This document shows, in pieces, positions 45,276 to 56,369 of a DNA stretch of 64,000 nucleotides. The stretch lies in NCBI GenBank assembly GCA_028673005.1, contig CM054118.1, positions 86,181,855-86,245,854 on the forward strand. The letters are read 5' to 3'. Positions within the stretch are counted from its first letter, which is position 1. Every line of letters begins with the position of its first letter. The notes beneath the pieces were generated by a model. That model was not told the origin of the DNA and ran no database searches. It saw nothing but the letters and a program-made list of their open reading frames with translations. Origin of the DNA: Tanypteryx hageni. Taxonomy: Eukaryota; Arthropoda; Insecta; Odonata; Petaluridae. The position numbers and the translations under genes were made by a program.

Positions 45276-45499
45276 CCGCATCTTTAAAACACCTACGCGA
45301 TTCGATATCAACGGCAACGAAAATATACTGGACTAGACTTATACATTATTTATCTCCATTGACCGAGTATTATCATAAACCAAATTTTTCTCTTAAATAC
45401 GCGGCTATGGCCGTGAAATCGATATCTCATAACTGTAAATTATCGAAGTTTGACCTACCCGAGGCCTAACGAGCATAAGAACACCTTTTTGGAGCTTTA

Positions 45500-45880
45500 T
45501 TTACCTATATGCGGCACCAAACATTCTCGATATCCTCGTCACTTATCGGAATCTCACTGCTATCGTACTTATCGCTAAACGCTATGAAAACCCCGCCGCA
45601 CGATCTATTAGCGCGATCTTCTCTATAGACACGATAGTCTCTAGGAAATATCTCCTGACTCTGAATCTCATCCGTTAACCAACTTTCCGTGCCTATCACG
45701 ACGTGGTCGTGCAGACTACGAATAATATGCTCGAACTCAGCAATTTTTCTACAGGTGCTGCGGCTGTTCAGTGCGACGACGTTGAATTTCTCACTATCAC
45801 TTCGCATATTATTCTCACCCTTGACTTTCTCTTCCGCTCTAAAACCATGTACATGCGCTCCCATCACGAGCACTCCCTCT
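45500..45880 (-). pseudogene. LINE endonuclease fragment (N-terminal half), inverted
   Basis: An intact minus frame of about 120 residues: FNVVALNSRSTCRKIAEFEH, IIRSLHDHVVIGTESWLTDE, IFPRDYRVYREDR, CGGVFIAFSDKYDSSEIPIS, then IENVWCRI. It matches the first half of the endonuclease domain of Jockey/CR1-like LINEs (N-R-I-K ... GTESWL ... FP-x-DYxVYRxDR ... GGGVxIA); the catalytic Glu of TESWL is kept. It is in the opposite orientation to the pieces at 45130 and 45960. Confidence 0.8.
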
Positions 45881-45954
45881 TCATTTTTTCTTATCGATAG
45901 TTCGATCCCGTGTCCCAGCTTTTCGCAATCTATCCCGGGATCAAGTACTTTCGT

Positions 45955-46216
45955 CCCTCGGCGTCTCCTCCCTTACCTTAAGACGAAGAATCACTAATTT
46001 TAAATTCCTTCACTCCATCATGAACGGCCGCTAGCGCTCCAATGATATCCTATCCTATTTCCCTCTCCGTGTACCATCCCGCACCACCCGAAATGCATCC
46101 CTTCTTCACCAACCGAATTTCCGCCTCTCAATGTCTCAAAGATCTATTTTTTTACCGTCTTCCTTCCACCTATAACTCCTTAACCGCCCTTAAACCCTCC
46201 CTCGACCTATTCCCAT
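45955..46216 (+). pseudogene. LINE ORF2 3' terminal fragment
   Basis: The plus strand reads LRRRITNFKFLHSIMNGR, then DILSYFPLRVPSRTTRNASL, LHQPNFRLSMSQRSIFLP and, after a frameshift, YRLPSTYNSLTALKPSLDLF. It matches the end of arthropod Jockey/R1-like ORF2 proteins (FLxxILNGR ... INFRVPSRxTR ... LFH). A MITE inserted at 46225 immediately follows, so the 3' tail is displaced or lost. Confidence 0.7.
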
Positions 46217-46224
46217 CCTATTTC

Positions 46225-46514
46225 CAGAGGCGGATTTGGGGGGGGGGGCATACATGGCGCGCACCAGGGGTCCCGATAAAATGTTCATATATATAATCTC
46301 AGAAATATTAAATGTCTAAATTTAAAAATCAGTGGAACCTCTCTATGATTCCATAGAAAAACGATCGTTAAGAGGTGTCGCAAAAGAGGATAGCCGTTAG
46401 GAGAGGTTTCCCTATATATTTAGATTGCAGGGCCTCCGACTGCTTAGCTCCAAGGGCCCCAAAATGCCTAAATGTTTAGCGCCAGGGACCCCAGGAGGCG
46501 TAAATCCGCCACTG
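46225..46514. mobile_element. hAT-like MITE, 290 bp
   Basis: The left end CAGAGGCGGATTTGGGG and the complement of the right end CAGTGGCGGATTTACGCC form the inverted repeat. The flanks CCTATTTC (46217-46224) and CCTATTCT (46515-46522) match at 6 of 8 positions, fitting an 8-bp hAT duplication. Inside, AGTGGAACCTCTCTATGATT (46331) and GGAGAGGTTTCC (46399) suggest an older, nested inverted-repeat element. Confidence 0.75.
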
Positions 46515-49125
46515 CCTATTCTTCATACCAATCTGCAATAAACGCTCATTAGACTTTCCTCTTACTCTCACATGTTATATTGTTATAATTGTTACGTTGT
46601 TATATATATATATATTCGTTATTTTGTTGTTATCCTTGTTATTTCATCCACTGTAATAGGCCATATTTGGCTGTTTTTGGGTAACTGTTAAATAAACAGG
46701 ATTGGGAAGGTGTACTCCATTTCGGAGTACACAGGGTTTTCAAATGCGTTTTTTGAGATTTCACAATGTTCTCAATATTTTTCGCTCAGATGAGAATTTA
46801 ACGAGAAGCAAGCGAGGTACGTTGTAAAATACATGTAGGTCTTCATGCAAAGTAGTCGTAATTATTTTCCGATTTTAACCAAAATTGGAATCGGTCAATT
46901 AATTTCAGCAAAACTCTCCAATACCAAATTTCATCAAAATACATCAAGCTGTTTCCGAGTTGAAACATGCGGACGGACGGACGGACGGAATCGACCTCCC
47001 CTATATGCGTTCATTTCGTGCAAAGAACGCATAATAAATAATGTAGCTTGGCTAATCCTTATTACTTTGCAATCCTTACTCTTATAAAATACTCAATGTT
47101 TATGTAAAAATATTGTGTAATGAAGTTTTTCATTGAATGAAAAGACAATGTTTTTATATAGTTTTCTTAACGATAATGTATATAGTTTTATAGATAAATA
47201 TATATGCGTCATTATTTGGGCTAGATTGAGAATAGGCAGTCTCTTCTCCTATCAAAGGTATATATGACGCACAATGTTTTTTTGAGTTTTTCCTTCTTCG
47301 TAAAATGACATGAAACAAACGCATCAACACTTTAAAATTATGTAGAATGGGCATAAAATCCACAGAGATCCTCATGCGGCATTCAGAACTAGATTAAGCC
47401 AGCTAAAATCTAAAAGTCTTATAAGGATTATGCTGAGAATGATTGCAAAAAGGCAAATATAACGGCTTATATTGATCTATTGACTTGACCTTAAAAAACA
47501 GGGATAAAACGTCAAAAATATTTCAATTAAACAAATTGTAATATCATTTTCAAATTGTTAAAACCTTTTTCAAATGTCTATGTAAAGAAACAATTGCGAC
47601 GGAATGGACGTCCACCATCGCATTCGTCCCATTCGAAATTCGAACAAAACAAAAAACGGTGGACAAAAGCGAATCGCCGAGAAAAAGGTCTCTCTAGTCG
47701 CCGCAGTATTTTAGGAAACCGATGGTCGAGGAAAAAGAATATTGCGAAGTTGCAGACATCCCTGAGGTTTTAAGGGACATGACGACAGCAGGGTAAGATG
47801 AAAGTTAAAGAGAGGTATACTCGGTTGGAATGAGGATATCTAGTCCAATCGGTAACACACATGTGGAGGATTTTAAATGTAATAACTACGGGAACTTAGA
47901 AATTTCAGCCTAATAAAACCTTTATTATTTGATGAGAACATTACTAAGATTAAAAATTCTAAAATAAATTACAAAAGAATTTTTATGTTAACGCATTAAA
48001 AAGAAAAATAAAGAAATTAATTTTGGGGTTTTACAAGTTTTCTAACCGTAAAGGTTTTAATTTTGGGGTTCACTAGTGGTCAAAAGTTAAAATAATATTT
48101 TAGTGGAAATTCTTCATTTCATTTCCGTAATTTGTTTCGTGTGCCATAGAACTTTTCTGTTAACTTTTGATCACTATTGAACCTCAAATTTGAAATCTTT
48201 ACCGTTAGAAAATTTGTGGAACTCCAAAATCGAAATATCTCATGCGGTGAAATTTTTTATTTTTCTATGCGTTGATATAAAATTATTTTTAAAATTAGTT
48301 TAAATATTTCAGTGAATTTTATGATTATTAACCGTCGTCTATGTTATTTAATCGTGATCACCATCTGAAACTCTTGGTTGCATCAAAAGATAGACCATTC
48401 ATACCTATAATTGACTAAATTATTTAAAGTTATGTAATAATATAAATACGATATGAAGTTAAACAATCTCATAATATGAAATGCTTGAAAAGTTTATGAA
48501 TGTAGAGATTCGTTTTATATGGGGCGGGGACAGAGATTCTAAGGAAAAATTAAATTAAATGCTTGCAAAAATTCTAAATGTGGGCGTGGTGAAAGATGTG
48601 GAAGGAATTCTTAAATAAATCACAAATATTGATAAAGAATTGAAATAGTATAGGACAATATTTTGTTTCTCTGAAATGAAGTCGAAGAAAATCACTTGAC
48701 GATTAGGAGAACGCAAAGAAACAAGAGAAAGAGGAAGATGAGAGTAAGACGAGAGGGATACAAATTAGATGGGAAAGAACGGAAACAATATTAAGGAACC
48801 CCGCTAATAGGTGAAAATGCATTTCGTTGGCTAGAATTTTTTCGAAGTCAAAAGGTCGACATTGGCTCATCTGGTTCCTTTGTGCCCGAAAGCAGGTGGA
48901 TCTTGGAGAACTACGGAAATTTCATCGGAACGAGAATGAGAGAATCGCGTGGTTTTCTGGAGATTTGATATGCCTCCGGTGATAGAACTCCACCGTGCGT
49001 GCGTCTGTGCGTATGGCTCCGAGGACGCGGTCCTATGAGGGAAGTCACGCGGCGGCGCATTCTCATAAAGTGGACGAGGGCAGAGTGCCGAGGAAGGCCC
49101 TTCCCTCTTCTGTCAACCCACCTCT
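46515..49125. other. No gene recognised; repeat-like 46700-47035
   Basis: 46700-47035 has the mobile-repeat phrase ACCAAATTTCATCAAAATACATCAAGC... in short form (46922-46955) and a GGAC tetranucleotide run at 46972-46989, typical of insect interspersed repeats with GGACGGACGG tails. 47040-49125 is AT-rich; a basic 72-aa ORF at 47555-47773 is unrecognised. 48690-48830 hints at a decayed LINE tail, too weak to call. Confidence 0.45.
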
Positions 49126-49137
49126 CCCCATCCAACT

Positions 49138-49232
49138 CTCCCTTCTGCCCCCTCCACACCTTCCCTTCTGCCCCTCCACCCCCTTCTGCCCCCTCCACAC
49201 CTTCCCTTCTGCCCCTCCACCCCCTTCTGCCC
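49138..49232. repeat. 43-bp tandem repeat, about 2.2 copies
   Basis: Repeats of CCTTCTGCCCCCTCCACACC followed by TTCCCTTCTGCCCCTCCACC. All ORFs over it on both strands are compositional. Confidence 0.85.
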
Positions 49233-49725
49233 CAACACATAACCCCGAAGGGAATACAAAGGACTCTCCTCGCAGGATTCCCGAGTGAGCACGTAGCCTG
49301 AAGATGCGACGAAAGGGATAAAAAGGGACCAAATTATTATTCCCTTGGTCTTGGGCGGACGGCTCCCCGTGCCGTGGGATTGATGCAGCGGAGAACGCTC
49401 TACTTGCGGAGGCGTAGCAGACGTCGCTGGACGCCTCTTTTGTGGTTTTGCGGAATGTCTGCGCTCTAAAAATTCCACTGATGCATCGGTGGATTCGATG
49501 GAGGCACGGCTCAACGGCCAGTCTCCCATTTAATATGGCAGTACCCCGCGGCATTTGATTTCGCAATGAACTGCCGTTGATAGGGTTTCACATTTCTATG
49601 CATTTGAGAATATATTGAAGAAATACGTAAAAAGAAACAACTTATGTAGATAAATAGTTAAGACATTTTTTTAATATAGGCGAATATATATATACTATTT
49701 TGACGCTTCTTACTTATGATAGGTG
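49233..49725. other. No gene recognised
   Basis: A GC-richer stretch (49250-49560) with open minus-strand frames 49063-49566 and 49113-49529 that overlap the minisatellite. No domain was recognised; exon status is undecided. Confidence 0.45.
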
Positions 49726-49728
49726 ATT

Positions 49729-49731
<3 letters not shown>

Positions 49732-49768
<37 letters not shown>
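49732..49768. repeat. (TA)n microsatellite
   Basis: About 36 bp of TA repeats. Confidence 0.95.
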
Positions 49769-49769
<1 letters not shown>

Positions 49770-49826
49770 TTATATATATACGTTCCTTACAGAGGAGGAG
49801 TAACATATATATAGGAGGATACTAAT

Positions 49827-50495
49827 GTTTAGGCACTTGCAGATGAGCTGGAGATTCGATATTTTTTTCTTAGGTAGGATTTTGTGCAAAACCGACGAAA
49901 ATCTTTAAAAAGTGCAACAATTCGGCCGCTAAAAATTTGCAATTGTTTAAAGAAATGTTCAAGGTTTATGTATTTTCGAATGTGCTACGAAGCTGAAATT
50001 TTTTTAGGCAGGATATGTAAAAAAAAAACAAAATAGGGGTTATACAAATTTTAATATTTTAATTTATGTTGCCGTTAAAAATTCTTCAAGTTTAAACAAA
50101 TAGATAACTGTTTAGGTACTACGGGATGAGCTAGGAATCTGAAATTTTTAAGTTATTGACAGAGTAGTGCATTTGCACAAATAAACATTTGAATCTCTCC
50201 ATAAATATATTGCGGCGGCCCTTAAAAATGTTCAAAATTTAAACAGTTAGAAAAATATTTTTTCTCTTCTAGAAGTGCTACAACTTAAAATTTGGTAGAA
50301 ATGTGTAGCATTAGTACCCCATAATGGAGAAAGTATAAAATTCTTAAAATTGCAAAGTTTGGAGATTGTTTTAATCTATTATTTTTACATAAGGGAAAAA
50401 CGAAAATCGCTGCGGAGGTGAATTGTTTAGAATTTAAAAAATATTTGTAATGATAAAATATCTGCCTGAAAAATGAATGTTTTTTCAAGGTGAGA

Positions 50496-50497
<2 letters not shown>
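49827..50497 (+). mobile_element. Helitron-like family B body with units of about 150 bp
   Basis: Four diverged units start near 49827, 49984, 50116 and 50272; each has a form of GTGCTACGAAGCTGAAATTT. The copy matches 695-1075 and, in its distal part, 60655-60745 (TTAAAATTTGGTAGAAATGT vs TTAAAATTTGGCAGAAATGT, both near the element end). The 3' hairpin expected after TTCAAGGTGAGATGA is replaced by a (TA)n tract. Confidence 0.65.

Positions 50498-50553
<56 letters not shown>
50498..50553. repeat. (TA)n microsatellite
   Basis: About 55 bp of TA repeats between two Helitron-like pieces. Confidence 0.96.
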
Positions 50554-50557
<4 letters not shown>

Positions 50558-50558
<1 letters not shown>

Positions 50559-50804
50559 CTAGTAGTTGGTGCTTGCATTCTGCAAGCATATCATCAGAAA
50601 TGCTTACGGAACAGGAAAGGTAAATGGGATAAATGGATGGCAACAAGTTGTTGGGATAAGTAAGCCCAGTGAGCACTCACCAATAAGATGTCTTCAAGTT
50701 GGCGAACTGCTGATGATGTCGAAGTGACACATAAAATACAAAAAACACGAGAGATTTCGGGGGTGATCCATTCGTCAGCACAGGAGAGAGACAACTCTCT
50801 CTCT

Positions 50805-50808
<4 letters not shown>
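50558..50808 (-). mobile_element. Helitron-like element, family B hairpin, 3' end on the left
   Basis: Read on the minus strand, it ends with TGCTTGCAGAATGCAAGCA (8-bp stem, 3-nt loop), CCAACTA, CTAG, then T. This is the Helitron 3' signature with a spacer of about 7 nt. The interior (50590-50800) differs from the other family B copies, and the 5' end runs into (TA)n at 50809, so the 5'-TC was not found. Confidence 0.6.
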
Positions 50809-50861
<53 letters not shown>

Positions 50862-50875
50862 CACACACACACATT
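50809..50875. repeat. (TA)n(CA)n microsatellite
   Basis: TA repeats with a short TTTA interruption followed by ACACACACAC. Confidence 0.95.
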
Positions 50876-50879
50876 AATA

Positions 50880-52880
50880 TTGATATGACTGTGTTAGCCA
50901 GAGTTCGAGAACCAAATAGATTCAAGTTACCGATACTACGCGACTTGGGATTCCCAGGTTGGTTCCACCATTTTCAGATTGGATTTTCAGAGTGTAGTTT
51001 CTTGACGGGACATTAGAGAGAATGTTTTTAATGTATCCCACACGAAAACGATGGATCACATCTGGAAACCTCCAGTCACGTAGCATCGGTAATGTGCCTA
51101 ACAAAAAACTACGGTCATAAACATCCTTGAGAATCCCTGTAGCAAAAATATTTATCACTATGATCGGCGAGAAACTAATTGGCCTCTCAGATGTTTACAC
51201 TTACAAAGTAGAGGGGGGGACCTACGTTGTCGAATTTACGCTTACAGGCCACGCCCAATATGTATTTATGATCGAAACAGTAAATAAAACTTTACAACTC
51301 CGCCAAACAAAATACATTCTTTAGTAAAACTATTCACTTAGAATCAATTTACGCAATTAGTTTCTGAAGTCTTTTAAAATAATTAGCAAAACGATGATAT
51401 CTACATTTAGTCAAAAAATCAGGTTATTTTTGGGTTTTTTTCCTGATGTAATTTTGAAGTAATGGCCAATTCTATTAATGCGAAATTTTTAACGAACATT
51501 CGTCATGAATTGTACTGCACAAGGAGTATTATTATTTGTATGCACCAATTGAGTGGTATAAATTTTTATATGAAGTGAATGACACATTTTATGGATTGCT
51601 GTATTAAAAAATGTCTATGTCAATACGTCTATTGAGTTGGTAGATATGAATGTTTTAACAAACGATAAAACTGGACATGCACCCATTACGACTGTTATGC
51701 ATCGGAATTTACCAAGACCTAGTTTTGTTCTAATTAGAGAGAGGTACTTTATATAAAATGAATGTAATATCAGAAGGAACAAACAGTTTCTGTAAATAAA
51801 TATATGTGAGTATAAAATAAAGTCAGATCATTAAATGCCATTTAGCATAGATAGTAGATTTTCTGCTCGAGAATTCTAATAAACCAATATATATGAAGAT
51901 ATATAAATGGAAACTTTAATATTTTAGTTTCTTAATGAAAATACATGTATGTGACTTATTCTAAATCACATTCTTGGAATTTATTTATGATAAAATTTTA
52001 TGAATTTACCAATCTATAAAAAATTCCAATTCGTAGAAATCCATATTGAAAAATTGTTCGAGGGTTCCTAATTCCACCTTCTTTTATTATTATAAACCAG
52101 GGCAGTAACGCGGCACACAATATATCGGGTTTTCCGTATCTACACGCAATACCCATTGCGTCCTAATATTTTTGAACCATATATCGAGGGCCGTTTGTGA
52201 AAGAACTTGGTAGAATTATTCTTCTGCCGATATTTGCCGGTTCTATATTAACTATTATTTCCCTTGCTTGTCCTCGGATTGGAATACCTCGCTTATACCT
52301 ACCTCGAGAACTACTATCTTCAACCATTTCAATTAAGAAACAAATAAAATTGTAAATAGAAACCACTTCAAAAAAACTTAACTAGCAGACCAGCAACAAA
52401 AATGTAATAAGCAAAAAAGCAACAACAAAACTATAACAATAACAAAAAACAAGACTCAGACAAGACGCAGAATACTCATAATCTGACAATTCAAAGGCTA
52501 CTGATTGAGAAAACTAAGCGATGCTATTAAGGCACAGAATAGCAACGTCGCAAGGCTCTGATAGGCCCAAGTCTGAAAATTACTCTGCTAATGCCCCCAA
52601 CCCTTTACTTTCTCAGGGACCAACTTGTTTCTCGCTGACTTTAGGATATTGCCTGTCATATGTCGGGTTTTTTAACTGATAGTCTGAAGGGTAGTTAGAT
52701 TTGTTGTTGATTCTATGAATAAACAAATGAAAACTTTAGAAAATTCTAATTTGAGGTAATGATATCAATTAATCAAACCTTCAAATCGAGATTCTTTTTC
52801 AATAACTGTTTTAACTGTTCATAAATATTATTAATTAACTTAAATCACTGCAAATTGCTTTAACCACAGAAGAAATCTTT
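50880..52880. other. No gene seen
   Basis: AT-rich DNA; ORFs at 51127-51324 and 52163-52366 show no family. 52380-52450 is rich in CAACAAAAA/ATAACAAAAA words. Confidence 0.5.
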
Positions 52881-52881
52881 T

Positions 52882-53857
52882 TAGTGCTTTTCGTCATTGC
52901 TGAAAAGCACTATTATCTTCGTGATGTCCGTCCGTTCGTCCGTACGCATGTATGAGGGAAGAATTGGCTAAACCGATTTCTACCAAATTTGGTACATAAA
53001 ATATTCACATAAATTAATGACCAAAATGGCATATTTGGAACGGATCAACTCAGCAGGTTTGCCACAATTGTAAAGTTAAACTTTTCTGTAATTAGGAATT
53101 TGGAAGGAATTGGCTGAACCGATTTCAACAAAATTATGCATTAATAAAGTGTGTCACATAAAAAAACAAAATCAAGATGTTAAGTATAGATATAGAGAGC
53201 AGGGCTGCCACAATACAAGTAATTGAAACTTTTCTTTTTAAACGTATTTGTGTTAAACAGTCAGCATGAATTTTAACCAAATTTAATAATTATATTGTAC
53301 ACTTATATAAAAAACCATATTAGCATATTTAAACCGAATCAGCCAAACAGAGGTGCCACAATTACAAACTAAACTCTACCAGTAATTACGGATTTGGAAG
53401 GAATTGGAGATACGGATTTCAAAATAAATTTTATATATAAGATTTCTACAACATAACATAATGAAATAAATGTGTTTAAAGCGGAGATAAGGAGCAGGGC
53501 TACAACAATAAAAAGTAAATAATATTTCCTTTTCACGTATTTCTAGAGAACTGACCGCATGGTTTTTAACCAGATATGTTATATATAATCTTCATATAAA
53601 TATATAACCAAAATATCATATTTCAACCGGACTACCACAATATCAAATTTAAACTTTTTCTGTAACTATGAATTTGGAAGGTATTGGCTGAGTGGATTTC
53701 AATTAAATGTCGTTTGTATAGAAGGGGAAAACGAAATGAATATATTAAAAACCGGTCAGAAAAGCAGGCTAACACAATATAAGGAAAAATAATGTTCTGA
53801 TTTTGAAGCAAATACATTAGTATACGATTATACTACGGCGAATTTGACGAAAAGCAC
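52882..53857. mobile_element. Unclassified element with tandem repeats of about 290 bp and inverted ends
   Basis: The left end is a perfect hairpin, TAGTGCTTTTC / GAAAAGCACTA (52882-52912, 9-nt loop). The right end (53846-53857) carries GACGAAAAGCAC, the complement of GTGCTTTTCGTC at the left. Between them a composite unit of about 280-290 bp recurs: GGAATTTGGAAGGAATTGGC at about 53095, GGATTTGGAAGGAATTGGAG at about 53388 and GAATTTGGAAGGTATTGGCT at about 53670, each followed by GATTTCAAnnAAAT. A GTCCGTCCGTTCGTCCG run lies at 52925. No coding capacity. Confidence 0.7.
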
Positions 53858-53899
53858 CTCTGAACCACGGAGCACCCGTGTACACCCCTACTTGTTTGC

Positions 53900-54640
53900 A
53901 AAATTGGTTCGTTTTTCGAATTCGAATTTTTGAAGCTAAACCTCTATGCATAACAACCTCTCTAATTTGTCAAATTTAAACTTTGTCAAATTAGAAAGAT
54001 TTAAAAAAAAATGAAGTTCGACAGAGAATATTTTGTGACTTAGGTCATCACCGTTAAAAAGAGAGATACAGCAACACAGAGGGAAATACTTGGTATTTTA
54101 TATTAGTAAATTATGATATACTTATTTTTCAGACAGCTTAAATTGGTGTGAAATTAACTTTAACCAACAGTGCATGGAAATTACTGATAATGACAAGCCA
54201 ATGTCCAAAACAGTTGATTACTAACAGTGCGGTTATTTCGGATATTGGCCGGTCGATTTGGCCAATATTGATCATGGCCGTCCAGCATTCGTAATAGCCG
54301 TTTTCAAATTTTGACCGTAACATATGTATACCGACAAACATTCAGATGAAAGGGAACGGGAGGAGAAGGCGTGGTCATTTAGAAACGGAAATGGGACGAG
54401 AAGAGGAACGAGATGGCAGAAGATTCGCTGTCGAGAAAGAGAGATAGAGAAAAGGGAGGAGAGAGTGTGAGAGAGGGATGCGAGAGTGAGGCTGTTGGAG
54501 GGGAGAGGGGGGAGGAAGCTTAGATGTCCCGAGCTCTTGAACCGCTCGAGGGAGTTAAGCGGAGGAGGGAAAAGCGGCAACGCCGCGAATCCCTCGGATA
54601 CACTCCCTCCCCCTTTATGAAGAGCCCTATATCTTCGAAT
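53900..54640. other. No gene recognised
   Basis: AT-rich, then purine-rich from about 54340 to 54520. ORFs over the purine-rich part are compositional. Confidence 0.5.
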
Positions 54641-54770
54641 CCTCTTCCGTCCCACCTACATCCGTCCCCTCCATCATCCACCCCTACTTCCATCCACCCC
54701 TTCCAACCACCTACACACCCTTTCAACCTCCTCCGCCCTTTCCAACCCCCCTCCACCCCCTCCACTTCCC
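54641..54770. repeat. C-rich low-complexity tract
   Basis: CCATCC, CCACCCCTTCC and CCCTCCACCCCC words in irregular repeats. Confidence 0.85.
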
Positions 54771-54840
54771 GTCTAAAAGCGCAATCTATTGCTAACCGAC
54801 CTAAACTCTCCCATTCCCGGAATCAACATTGCGGGGGGGG

Positions 54841-54968
54841 GAGAGGGAGGAAATAGAGGGAGAGAGGGAGGAAATAGAGGGAGAGAGGGAGGAAATAGAG
54901 GGAGAGAGGGAGGAAATAGAGGGAGAGAGGGAGGAAATAGAGGGAGAGAGGGAGGAAATAGAGGGAGA
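54841..54968. repeat. 21-bp purine minisatellite, six copies
   Basis: Six nearly identical copies of GAGAGGGAGGAAATAGAGGG plus A. As 21 bp is a multiple of three, both strands give heptad peptide repeats (EREEIEG; ISSLSPS); neither is a gene. Confidence 0.95.
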
Positions 54969-55204
54969 CCGCAGAGGGGGGAGTGGGGGCGGCGTGGAAT
55001 CACTCAAGAGCAAATGTGCCTCTGCAAGTGGGTGGAGGCGCGCGCGCGCCCATTGGAATTTTGCCGTGGGATGACTTAGCAAGGCGCGAAGGTTCGGCGA
55101 ACGTAGCGATCAACGCATTCCATCCAGAATGTTTGTTTCGCAAATGAACCCATTGTGCTGAGAAGAGGGCGCTGCCGAGCGATGAATTTGTGATAACCGA
55201 GAAT

Positions 55205-55665
55205 GTGTTCCCACGGAGAGAGAGAGAGGGAGAAAGAGGGGGAGATAGATAGATGGATGTCTTTATTTGGGTGAGAGTGAAACTAGGCAATCTCTTCTTC
55301 CATTTAGCCCATTGTCAATTATAAGCAAATAGCAAGTAGCAAAGAAAAAATTTTAATGAACAAAGTAAAATAACAAATAATAAAAATTACATAAAATGAA
55401 ACACTACAAAGATACAATGCCATGTTAACATTTCTGGAAGTGTAAAGAGAGAGAGGGAACGATAAGGAAGGGGGAAGAGAGTGGGATTGATTATGTCGTT
55501 TATTTGAAGCGAGATAGGGACTGTGCAGTCCATTTTTCCACCTAGAGAGAGAGAGAGAGAAAGAGAGGGAGGGAGAGAGAGAGGGAGGGAGAGTGAGAGG
55601 GAGAGAGAGGGAGAGAGAGAGGGAGAAAGAGAAAGAGGGAGAGGGAGAGAGAGAGTCAAGGGAGA
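55205..55665. repeat. GA-rich tracts
   Basis: GAGAGAGAGGGAGAAAGAGG at 55218-55250, and again at 55540-55660 with AGAGAGGGAGGGAGAGAG-type repeats. 55260-55440 between them is ordinary AT-rich DNA. Confidence 0.9.
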
Positions 55666-55894
55666 CTTTTCCAACTTTTTGCACTTTTAGTCACTTATAC
55701 ATTCAAACTTTCTGCACTTTTGCACACTTATGCATTTCACTGTTTTTAAGGAGTATTTTAAAATGTATTGTTAAAAGTTTAAAAGAAACAATACCTGAAG
55801 GGGCTAGTAAGTTTCTTGATTGGAAAGGCTAGATTTTTATCAAGAGCGGAGAATCACGGGTAAATATTACGTACATTGGATTGGGAAAGACTGG

Positions 55895-56030
55895 AACAAG
55901 TGGGATGTTGCGTCTGGTTAGTAATCTGAGTCAGAATGGAAGAAGTGCAAAAGAGACCAGGAAAAGTAGAACGAGAGCAAAGGAGACAACGAGAGTTGTT
56001 AACAGAAAATCTGAATAAAGATATAAACAA
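55895..56030 (+). pseudogene. LINE fragment (ORF2, post-RT region)
   Basis: The plus strand reads NLSQNGRSAKETRKSRTRAK, then in a shifted frame RQRELLTENLNKDINK. It matches the block SxLSQDGRxxKEIxxRLAxAKexFxRRxELLTgxLNKDTxK, present intact on the minus strand at 63290-63570. The downstream part is replaced by the shared repeat at 56031. Confidence 0.7.
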
Positions 56031-56365
56031 GAAGTCCAAACCAGGACTAATGCAGGCTAGTTTCCCAAAATTGACGTCCCGAATTGATTACAGGAAATAT
56101 TTCAGTATGTGTTAGTCATCCCAAGGAATCCTCATACCGTAAATACCATTTGTAATTCATAGTTTATCATTGATAGAAAAAATTGGAAAACAAATTGATA
56201 GAGCATTATAGAGTTTAAAATACTAAAAGCAATGTCAAAATCTCATTCTGACATATTTTGCATATATTTATTTAAATAAACGAATTTAATAATGATACTA
56301 TTATAGTATCATTACAGTACTGTTTATACGCTAATATGTATGTATCAACTGTCCATTGCTTAACG
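56031..56365. repeat. Interspersed repeat, copy 1 (about 330 bp)
   Basis: Begins GTCCAAACCAGGACTAATGC and ends near AACTGTCCATTGCT. It aligns along its length with 63625-63945 in the same orientation, with small indels. It has no coding content. Both copies touch the same LINE family. It could be a SINE or a LINE-associated 3' module; no Pol III boxes were recognised. Confidence 0.8.
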
Positions 56366-56369
56366 TTAG

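Noticed and set aside
49063..49566. 167-aa minus-strand ORF as a gene
   Set aside because: Half of it overlaps a 43-bp C-rich repeat; the rest shows no known family.
54789..55079. Glu/Arg/Gly heptad-repeat ORF as coiled coil
   Set aside because: It is the 21-bp purine minisatellite read in frame.
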